Part shown: piece by piece, positions 55,518 to 64,000 of the stretch | Position numbering within the stretch: position 1 is the stretch's first letter | Layout: each line of letters opens with the position of its first letter | Assembly (NCBI RefSeq): GCF_905220415.1 | Contig: NC_059546.1 | Span: 9,796,001 to 9,860,000, forward strand | Length of the DNA stretch: 64,000 bases | Direction: 5' to 3' | DNA from: Colias croceus | Taxonomy: Eukaryota; Arthropoda; Insecta; Lepidoptera; Pieridae | Notes under the pieces: generated by a model | Seen by the model: only the letters and a program-made list of their open reading frames with translations | The model's database searches: none | What the model was told of the DNA's origin: nothing | Position numbers and translations under genes: made by a program

Positions 55518-55718
55518 ATTCGCTTTCTCTGTCGCTATGTCCCTGTGCATGCTTAAATCTTAAAAACATACCTGCCGAATTGATAACCTCCTCCTTTTTT
55601 TGAAGTCGGTTAAAAACTACAGTGATTCAAGAGGATGGTTATAAGTACCTATATAATTTATTACTAAGATTTATTAGGTTTTATATAAAGCGGGCGAAGC
55701 CGCGGGCGGAAAGCTAGT
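55518..55718 (+). repeat. Family C repeat with an AACCGACTT fragment inside
   Basis: CTTTCTCTGTCGCTATGTCC at the start and GCCGCGGGCGGAAAGCTAGT at the end are C. Between them, about 55571-55619, the usual ACGCAACGGATTTTGATGCG part is replaced by AATTGATAACCTCCTCC and TGAAGTCGGTTAAAAACT, one end of the 51555-type element. Confidence 0.8.
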
Positions 55719-56011
55719 AGTTTATAAAAATTTGAAATACACTGTTTATCTGCTGTTTTAAGATCTGGAATAATATGATTTTTATACTGTGGGCGTACAA
55801 ATACAATATATTATGTACACTCTGTTGTTACGAGTCTTGCTTGTTCTTTGTCTTTTAGAAATAATATGAAATATTTATTTTATTTCAACATTATCACAAT
55901 GTAGTGCAAAAAGCTGATAAAAAAGAAGATATAACTTGCGGTGGAGATTTTATAAGCTCGTAAACTTCTGAGATAACCTAGTTCTATTGATACTAAGATA
56001 TTTCATAAGAA

Positions 56012-56181
56012 ACTAGCGAACCGCCCGACTTCGTCTGTGGTATATATTCACGTTTTCTCTACATAAGAACCATCCTCGTACTTCAAGGAATATAATAAAA
56101 AAAAGAATTAAAGAAATCGGTTCAGCTGTTCTAAAGTTATGCGCTTACCCAACCTTTTGGGATTCATTTTTATATTATAAG
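56012..56181 (-). repeat. Family B short dispersed repeat
   Basis: ACTAGCGAACCGCCCGACTT, CCATCCTCGTACTTCAAGG, GGTTCAGCTGTTCTAAAG. Confidence 0.75.
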
Positions 56182-57418
56182 ATATATAGATATTGCTTAA
56201 TGATTAATCCTCTTACATTTATTTATCAATTGTTTATTTATCGATTAACAAGGCGGGATTATATTGAAGATTATATAAGCCGTAGGTGTTAATCCAAATG
56301 CTTAGTCTTAATAGGTAGAAAAAAAATGAAATATCCTCTATATTTCAATAATTTTTCATTTAATTTAATCTTAGTTCAGTATAATGTATACCTGTTATCA
56401 CATTTAGTTGATGCAATTTTTATCTCTGACCAACCAGGGCAAAACAGGGAAGCTAGTTCCAATTTAAACGTTGAAAATATCTTTCAATAAGACTCGACTC
56501 TATGTAAAAATATCGCTACATTTATTTAAACCGCAATTAATTCCAATGTCACTATAATATGTAAAATATAAAAGAGAATTTTATAAGAGTGTCTCTTGAG
56601 TAAGCGGCCTTAATTTCAAACCCTAAGTCGAACTGCGGGATTGGCTGAGTAGATTGAATAGCTTGGAAATAAAAAGCGAAGCTTTTCGATTTTAGTCTCA
56701 ATAGAGTTGAGTTAATGAGGAACTTTCTAGAACTAGATATTCGTGTTCCTTTGAAACGTGTCCTTTGATAGCATTAGTTTTTGGAATTCATTTTTGAAGT
56801 ATTTGTTATTTAGAAAATTGTGATTTTGTGATATTTTGATATAAACGTCTCGAAGGACCTAATCTCAAGAACAACGACAGAAACAACTTTTTAAATTTTT
56901 TCTTAATTGTTTACTCAATATTTTTAATCTAATACCTGTAAGGAAAATTGAGGTGTTTTCTTAGACACTCTGTATGCGGCTAAAGTCATGGTGAAATATA
57001 ATTCAGGAAATTAATTGTTTCAAACCGGAACGTGTTCGTATGTTTCTAATTTGAACAATTTAAGAACAAACATGTTTACTCATATGGAAACTCTTGCTGA
57101 GGTTACATATTTCATTCGTTTGGTTACAATTTCCGCGAAAAGTTTTTAACATGAACAAGAGAACTTTTAAAGTTTTTTTATTAATTTAATAATTTTTATA
57201 CAATAAAATCAATAATAATTTTTATACAATAAAATCAATAAGTCTATTTCAATATACTATCTTAGCACATCAAGGTGTAAGACGTCGGTATGTAAATGGC
57301 TGAAAGACTTAGACTATCAAACTTCAGAAAATTTTATACATAATATTCGGTAAAGTAGAGAAACTGAATCGTGCATACTCTATCGCAAAAACGCATCTAC
57401 ACCTACCCTCAATCACAC
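56182..57418. other. AT-rich non-coding stretch with a tandem doubling
   Basis: AATTTTTATACAATAAAATC occurs twice in tandem at about 57190-57238. Nothing else is recognised. Confidence 0.45.
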
Positions 57419-57510
57419 ATATATACGCTCTCACACACGCATACACACACGCACACACACACACACACACTCACCTACATACGCATACACTAACACACAT
57501 ACACAAACAC
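57419..57510. repeat. (CA)n-rich microsatellite
   Basis: Imperfect ACAC and ATAC runs, with the purest CA part at about 57443-57470. Confidence 0.9.
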
Positions 57511-58920
57511 TCACATTATACACTAACTATATTAATTCATTTTAACCTTTCATCTCATCTATAAAATAATTTATAATATATCCATCTTTAATTATGATTA
57601 ATTCTTTCTCATTTAATGTTCACGTTCATTGTTTATCGGATAGATTGTGATTGTTAATGCTTGGGGGCCTGGTGACCCGTAACACAAGTATTTTGTACTT
57701 ATCGCGGGCACCAGTCTCTCACAAATGTTAGTATTAAGATATATAGATTAACAATGTATGTGTTGATTGTACATTTGTGATGAGAAAAATAAATAAAATA
57801 TTTAATTTTAATTTAATTAATTTAATTAATATATGTGAAAGATGTAAGGCTATTTTGGCAATTACTCGGGAATTGCGTGAATGATTTTATTAGAACTATA
57901 ATTGTGATTCATCTTTGTAATAGTATTCATTGTTTATTTCATAGAGCGATGCGCGTGGGTAGTGCTTACATTTGGCTTCAATAATAACTCGAAGTCGGTA
58001 AAACATTCCTCCAACTATTCAATGATCGATGCAGCAAAAAAAATGTGAAACTTATAGCGATTCTTTCGAGTCTATTATAAGATTAATGAATTGGCAAATA
58101 ATAATCTTTATTCTGAATAGGTACATAGATACCCCGCTGTATAGAGATTTGATTCCAACATAATAAATATCCAACATACAATACTAATATTATTATAACA
58201 TATATATAACTTATGGAAGAGTAAGAAAATTCTCGGAAGATACATTGCCAGTATTAAAAACATTGACTTCAGAACCAAGAGCTAAAATAACACCTAAATG
58301 TAACTTAATTTCTGTTCCGTTTTCATTTACTGTATAAACAGCCCTTACATGTCAGGAACACGTTATAAGAGGCCCTTTATACAATAGGATGGTTAGGGTC
58401 TTGGAACGTAAACAATAAATAGCTAACGAGGTCCCTTTAGGGCTTTTAGGCACGGCGCTGTTAAAAGTTTAATCCTACAACGCGTGGTGAAAAATTGTGT
58501 TATAATCTGTAAGCAGAAGCCTTCAGCTTTGTGTGCATTTTGCTAGCAACATCTCATCTGTTTATATTTTTAACTGATTCCATAGTATAAGTTGCCTCAA
58601 TTACGCCCTATAGCTTTAAATCAAATTGAAAGTTGCGTATAATTAGACCCAGTGTTCTTGCTGTAATATTAACAAACTTACCTAAACTTTCCTGTTTACT
58701 AGTATTATACGTTATACGTTATTATTTTAAAATAACTTAGATGTAGGTACCCCGATTAGTTTTTTTTAAATGGTAGTACAATCAATACACCCGCGTGCAT
58801 ACTTATCTGCTAAGTTTACGCACTTCGTATATAATATTATGTTTTATTACTCACAGTGTATAGACACTTGCTACAAATTGCTGTATTTAATGTCCTAAAA
58901 AATTAAAAAGAGATATAAGG
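57511..58920. other. AT-rich non-coding stretch
   Basis: Nothing recognised. Confidence 0.4.
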
Positions 58921-59350
58921 AACCTTACACAACCCACTAAATAAATAAAACCGCCTCACGTATAAACAGCCTTACTTGACGAGCTCGTCAAATTGGTCCC
59001 ATGCTTTGTATGCGGCTCGCGTGGGTTGACTTCACTAGGCATTGATTTTGGCTCCAGTGGTGTCAAATTGTATTAGTGTAAGCACTATAAGCATGTGTAT
59101 AATGTATGGTTGATTTAGTCAAGCGTGACAAGTGTGTTACGGCCATAACACAGCAAACTGCTGAAGACGCCGTTCGCACGAGACGGAGTGTGAGAGTGGT
59201 TTAGCTGCGTTAGTAGGTATTTAAGTTTTCGTAAGAAATAATCCCAATATATACTTAGAATTAGTTACCTTGTAGGTGCTGTGCTGACGCAGGATTTTCG
59301 GTCGCGTCGCACATTCACATAGCGTCGCCCACACAGCTACACTAAAACCT
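58921..59350. other. GC-richer unique block with a perfect palindrome
   Basis: TTGACGAGCTCGTCAA (58976-58991) is a perfect 16-base palindrome. The block contains GACGCCGTTCGCACGAGACGG and TTTTCGGTCGCGTCGCACA, unusual for this region. No frame or known repeat explains it. Confidence 0.4.
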
Positions 59351-59823
59351 GATGAATTTGTTAGTATAAACGCACAATAAACATCGTAGAAGAGAACAAG
59401 TATGACTTGTTAATCAAAAAAATATAACATAAATTAAAATATAATATATATGAAGAAGAAACACATATTTTATATTTGAGACAAGGCGTTTTGTGAAATA
59501 TCTAATACTTATTTATTTATCCTAATCATTGATCAGACCATTGAACAGTATCTATATAACTCCCAGTGGAGCAACTTTCTTTGTTCATAATTGCGCATAC
59601 CGGATCAAATATAAAATATAATAATCAGCACACTTCGTGTTGTTTTTCCAAGGTAATAAATTATCGTGGAAATCTCTGGAGAGAAATGTGATAAGGAATA
59701 GTTCTACACACTATAATAAAAAGGAAAACACGCAAGCGGTACTCTAGTTTACTTAACAAATATCGAAGTACTTGTTCATTTGAGCGTAAAATTTTATATT
59801 TTACTCGTAGTTTTTATTTGTAA
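59351..59823. other. AT-rich non-coding stretch
   Basis: Nothing recognised. Confidence 0.4.
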
Positions 59824-59993
59824 ACTAGCTTACCGCCCGCTTTATCTAAAACCTGATAAATTATATACTAAAACCTTCCTCTTGAATCACTCTATCTATT
59901 AAAAAGAACCGCTTCAAAATCCGTTGCGTAGTTTTAAAGATTTAAGCATACAAAGGGACAGGGACAGAGAAAGCGACTTTGTTCTATGTAGTG
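59824..59993 (-). repeat. Family C short dispersed repeat
   Basis: ACTAGCTTACCGCCCGCTTTA (the GCGGCTTCGCCC part is lost) to GACTTTGTTCTATGTAGTG. Confidence 0.8.
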
Positions 59994-60227
59994 AAGTCGT
60001 TGATATTTAAGAAAAGTGGAGAACTAAAGTTTGAGCTTGTTCTATATTCGAATAAATATTTTTATTACAAGTGTTAAAGTTAGTGTGGCAAAAATTATAT
60101 TGCATTGTATACTTAGAAATAATGCTGTCGTCTCTATAAAAAATAATGTTAATCTAGATAATAATAATATTACGAATGGAGCTGAATATTGTAAAATGAA
60201 ACAATTAAAATTTAAATCGGGTTGTAA

Positions 60228-60400
60228 CATTTTAGGTTTATTTATTTATTTAACGCTTTATTAGTTATACAAACAGAAACCTTAGAATTACTTACAGCTA
60301 AAAACAGAGTACAACTAACTTGGCGGCCTTATCACTAAGTAGTGATCTCTACCAGGCAACCACGGTAAAAGGTAGGTTTCTTGAGGCACAAAACGAAGCC
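60228..60400 (-). mobile_element. LINE 3' end (5'-truncated)
   Basis: On the - strand: GGTTGCCTGGTAGAGATCAC, TTAGTGATAAGGCCGCCAAG, then CTAATAAAGCG and a TAAA tandem tail. Same type as 38809-38890. Confidence 0.7.
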
Positions 60401-60436
60401 AGGAAAAAGCTAGTTTATACACTTGACATTATTCAA

Positions 60437-60649
60437 TACTAGATTTCCGCCCGCGGATTCGTCCGCGTTTTCAAAGGAAAACCCGCATAGTTCCCGTTCC
60501 CGTGGGATTTCCAGGATAAAACATATCCTATGTGTTATCCTCTCTATGTATGCTAAATTTCATTGTAATCTGTTCAGTAGTATTTGCGTGAAAGAGTTAC
60601 AAACACACACACATCCTCAAACTTTCGCATTTATAATATAAGTAGGATT
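60437..60649 (-). repeat. Family A short dispersed repeat
   Basis: ACTAGATTTCCGCCCGCGGA to ATTTATAATATAAGTAGGAT. Confidence 0.8.
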
Positions 60650-61005
60650 GGCGTAAAATTTAACCATTATCTAACATAATTTTATAGTTTCAAGGTTTAA
60701 TTCCCTTTCGAATATTAAAATAATATAATTAAGATTCCGCTGTCAATATTTCTAGGATCAAATTACCCCAAATGCTCTCAAGTTGAGATCAGAAGGAATT
60801 AATAATCAAAGGTTTTAATATGATTAACTTGATGTTATACTCGGTATTTTGTACTTTAAGTTTGAATTAGCTTAAAGAAATTACAAAAACGCTAGCGGGA
60901 TTAATTAGTTTTTCTTAGAAAGATGCCACTGAATTTTGGATGTGATTTTTTTTGTTTAATTTAAAACTTATTTTAATTAGACATCTCTCGAATAATATAA
61001 TACAT

Positions 61006-61205
61006 ACTTAATACTAATATTATAAAGCTGAAGAGTGTTTGTTTGTTTGTTTGAACACGCTAATCTCGGGGACTACTGGTCCGATTTGAAAAATTCTTTC
61101 GGTGTTAGTAGTCTCATTTATCGAGGAAGGCTATAGACTATATATCATCACGCTACGGCCAAAAGATGAGGAGCCACGGGGGTGAAACTGTGCGGAGCAG
61201 CTAGT
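61006..61205 (+). repeat. Family D short dispersed repeat
   Basis: TTAATACTAATATTATAAAG to CTGTGCGGAGCAGCTAGT. Confidence 0.85.
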
Positions 61206-61332
61206 GACCAAAAAGAGCGGAGTAGCAATGAAAACATTGCCAGTAACTCTTACTGTATGTTAAAAGTTAAAATAATTATTGATCAATATTATGCGTGACA
61301 TATTTGACATTACTTTTACAATAATATTTTAT

Positions 61333-61482
61333 TGAAGTGAAACTTCTTTAGACGTGTTGAGAGTAAAATTTCATGCGTCATGGTAATCCCGTCACGTCAT
61401 GAAGTAAGACGACGATTTTGTTATCTTTGAATCTTGACAAAGAAGTTTCATTTGTGACACGTGTGCTCGGCACACACGCTCT
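61333..61482. mobile_element. AAGTGAAACT MITE, divergent copy 3
   Basis: TTGAAGTGAAACTTCTTTAG faces GACAAAGAAGTTTCATTTGTG. The interior differs from copies 1 and 2 (GCGTCATGGTAATCCCGTCA). A hairpin GTGTGCTCGGCACAC lies outside the right repeat. Confidence 0.65.
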
Positions 61483-62010
61483 TTTTTGCTAGTGATTTTT
61501 ATTCTAATCACTAAGTAAATCTATTTGAAGTATAAAATGAAATATTTGTTATTCAAATATGCATACCTGGAGTGCAGTGCACTTTCTGAGACCTTTTTAC
61601 ATGTATTATGCATATTACAAAGTGCAAGGAATTTAAATAGCAGGCTTTTAAAGTTTGTTTGTATGTTTTTAATATTACTAAAACTAGGTACCTATTATGA
61701 TGCAATCAATATTATACTCTGAAGGTATTTAACTGTGTTACTATCTCTTTATTATGTCAAAATTTGAAAATTAACAATTTAACGAAATATTTTCAATGTA
61801 TTTTATTTTTCACTATCTGACCGGTGGTTTAAACAGAACATAATATGTAATCTAGAAGTAATGAAACGTGCGAAACTACAAAATCAATCATAGTATACCT
61901 TATATCATATTTACTCGTAAAAGAAATATAATTAATATATTGCTTAGCCGCCACGTAATTTCTAACAAGAATTAAATATGACCATTGACCATGATTTAGG
62001 CAGCTCGCCT
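61483..62010. other. AT-rich non-coding stretch
   Basis: Nothing recognised. Confidence 0.4.
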
Positions 62011-62361
62011 TATCACTACATAGTGTAAAAAGGTCGTTTTCTCTGTCCCTATGCCCCTTTGTCCTTATCTTTAAAATTACGCAACGAATTTTGATGCGGC
62101 TTTTTTTAATAGATAGAGTGATTCAAGAGGAATATTTTAGTATATAATTTATTAGGTTATAGACACAGGGCTCCTTATCACCACATAGTATAAAAAAGTC
62201 GTTTTCTCTGTCCCTATGCCCCTTTGTCCCTATCTTTAAAACTACGCAACGAATTTTGATGCGGCTTTTTTTAATAGATAGAGTGATTCAAGAGGAATAT
62301 TTTACTACATAATTTATTAGGTTATAGACACAGCGGGCAAAGCCGCAGACGGTAAGCTAGT
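62011..62361 (+). repeat. Two family C repeats in tandem
   Basis: TATCACTACATAGTGTAAAA (62011) and TATCACCACATAGTATAAAA (62176) start units 165 bases apart that are almost identical, including the shared variant CAAGAGGAATATTTTA. Only the second has the GC-rich tail and CTAGT. Confidence 0.85.
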
Positions 62362-63304
62362 CCATAATAAAGAATATTAAAGTCGATAAGCTAATTCAAA
62401 AAACACAGGTTTGATTGTTACTGCGCTAAAAGCGTGGCACCAAACCACATCCTGTTATAACCTGTTATAACACAAAGCATTTACTTGGGTTTCAACAATA
62501 AAGAATAGGGTTTCACGAACACAATAAGGAGTTCTTGAATAATAGATTCATGTATGCGGTGTGTGAAGGTAACCTTTATTATTTACTAGCTGCGCTCTAG
62601 CGCCCCGATCGACTTATAATTTATAACGTAGTAATAGAATTTTAAAACTTTAACAGTTATTAAACTAAATCAAGTATCAATCCAGCCTTTGCTCTTTACT
62701 GTACATGATAACGAAACCGAAAAGGCTCGATAGATGTTCTAAGTAATGCCCAAAAAAGGGGTAATTCTGATATCTAGACACGCGGCAGCGTGTCAAGCGA
62801 AGAGAACTCAAGTGTCAAGTCAAGCGAAGAGAACTGGCGAGCAGCAGCCGTGTGTAATATTACACGAACCATTTGGATAATAATATATTGAAAATTGTAA
62901 TACATACAACTAGTAAATTCAAGTAGGAAAATGTTAAAAAGTAAGTCATAGTGATGGATGTAATATAACAGAAGGTCCCATTGTAAAACAACATCAAATA
63001 TCAAAAGCTTCTGGATAATAATGAAAACGTTACTATATAGAGTGATTTTTTTTTCTTTATTAATTATTCTAGCAACTAACTGAAATTGAATATTGGTGAC
63101 TTTCTTGGAATTTAAATTAATAACGCGTAAAACAGAAGCATTTTATTTGAAACGTCGACATTTCGAGTGCCAAGAAACTTCTAAACGACTTTGAAATTGG
63201 TCAAGCTTGTCTTTGTTACGAAAGAGTTTAACGACGGATACCTACAGACAGTAGTTTGTATGTATTTTTATATTGTACTAATACATTGTATATATAACTT
63301 TATA
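62362..63304. other. AT-rich stretch with a small direct repeat
   Basis: GTCAAGCGAAGAGAACT occurs twice at 62791-62835. Nothing else is recognised. Confidence 0.45.
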
Positions 63305-63366
63305 TATAGGGTGTCCCACTATTGGTATACTAAGCTCAAAGATTATAGTTTTGGGACACCCTGTAT
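63305..63366. repeat. GGGTGTCCCA inverted-repeat element
   Basis: TATAGGGTGTCCCA at the left and TGGGACACCCTGTATA at the right, a pattern seen at ends of many arthropod dispersed repeats. Confidence 0.6.
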
Positions 63367-63615
63367 AAAAGTATTAAAACCATATAATATAATATAGTAG
63401 TAAATTGATGTAATTAATATTATAATCAAATCACTTTAATTTTAAATAATAATAAAAATTACTCTACAATATTTTATTAATTTTTAGTTTAAATAATTAT
63501 ATTTGAATTTAATCTGATTTTTGTTTATGTACTTAAATAGTAGTAAATGATAATATTATTTTATAATTAACGTTTCTTTCTTTAATAAGTAGAAAATGGC
63601 AATTTATACCTACCT

Positions 63616-63786
63616 ATCTAATATATAAAAATCAATGCCACTTTTCGTTGTAATTCCATAACTCGAGAACGGCTGAACCGATTTCGATAATTCTTTTTTT
63701 ATTATATTCCTTGAAGTACGAGGATGGTTCTTATGTAGAGAAAACGTTAATATGTACCACGGGCGAAGCCGGGGCGGACCGCTAGT
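63616..63786 (+). repeat. Family B short dispersed repeat
   Basis: ATCTAATATATAAAAATCAA to CCGGGGCGGACCGCTAGTA; the cleanest B copy. Confidence 0.9.
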
Positions 63787-64000
63787 ATTTCCATATAAAT
63801 ACCGCGTTAATAACTGTCTTTATAAATAATTAAAATTTGAATTAATATTAAAATAGTTTAAGTTTAAATTATTCAAATAACTAATAAGTATGATGAAATA
63901 CGTGATTGTTTTTAAACTTGACTCCACAAAGCCCTCATGGGAAATCACGTAGGCCAAGTCTCTTTAAAATATTAAAATATGTTTGAAAATAGTTAGAGCG
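63787..64000. other. AT-rich end of the window
   Basis: Nothing recognised. Confidence 0.4.

Noticed and set aside
62774..63004. 76-codon frame on the - strand
   Set aside because: Its end translates the small direct repeat at 62791-62835; no domain seen.

Overview
The window is nuclear DNA of a lepidopteran insect (butterfly or moth), judged from its repeats rather than from any host protein. It is strongly AT-rich and filled with short dispersed repeats of types I know from Lepidoptera: GC-rich islands reading GCGGGCGAAGCCGCGGGCGG beside AGCTAGT, a tRNA-derived SINE ending in ACTTCACTTTATG, LINE 3' ends with the AATAAA-type signal or an (ATG)n tail, and a terminal-inverted-repeat element opening AACCGACTT. 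I cannot name the species. No bacterial operons, phage genes, CRISPR arrays or rRNA genes were found.

Host genes are almost absent. The best candidate is a first exon on the + strand at about 17480-17702. It would encode a signal-peptide-like start (MQEMFTVFIQLLFIFQ) and ends at a GTGAGT donor in phase 1. An in-frame 14-base microexon may follow at 20076-20089. No later exon is seen, so most of the rest may be one very long intron. A disrupted reading frame on the - strand (3015-3384) and an edge fragment (1-67) are weaker possibilities.

Five defective DNA transposons or deletion derivatives carry clear structure. (1) A Mutator-like element at 5519-6885 has about 70-base inverted repeats, a 9-base target duplication and a FLYWCH/MULE frame lacking the catalytic core; a Harbinger-type MITE sits inside it. 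(2) A piggyBac relic at 24953-26214 is flanked by TTAA. (3) A second piggyBac element at 33498-34621 is flanked by CTAA and keeps an intact 153-residue frame with the terminal zinc-binding domain but no DDD core. (4) An element of unassigned superfamily at 49690-51393 has CTACCCAACC ends, a 41-base tandem array and a collapsed gene. (5) A hAT-type MITE at 16676-16970 has an 8-base duplication. Several hairpin MITEs accompany them.

Retroposed sequences make up most of the remainder. I use working letters. Orientation + runs from the TACTAATATTATAAA head to the AGCTAGT tail. A/A' carries GCGAAAGT plus TTCAGTAGT. B ends in GCCGGGGCGGACCGCTAGT. C carries ACTACGCAAC and AGAGGAAGGTTTTAGTATA. D carries GCTGAAGAGTTTGTTTG. 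E carries CGACTCCGTCCGCGCGG. F, G and H are single or rare types. Families A to E and H share the GC-rich CTAGT-side module although their bodies differ. A separate retroposed family carries a tRNA-like sequence in antisense to its A-rich 3' tail; three copies have different target duplications. LINE coding remnants lie at 32837-33067 and 47367-47639.

Between these elements lie AT-rich stretches in which I recognise nothing.
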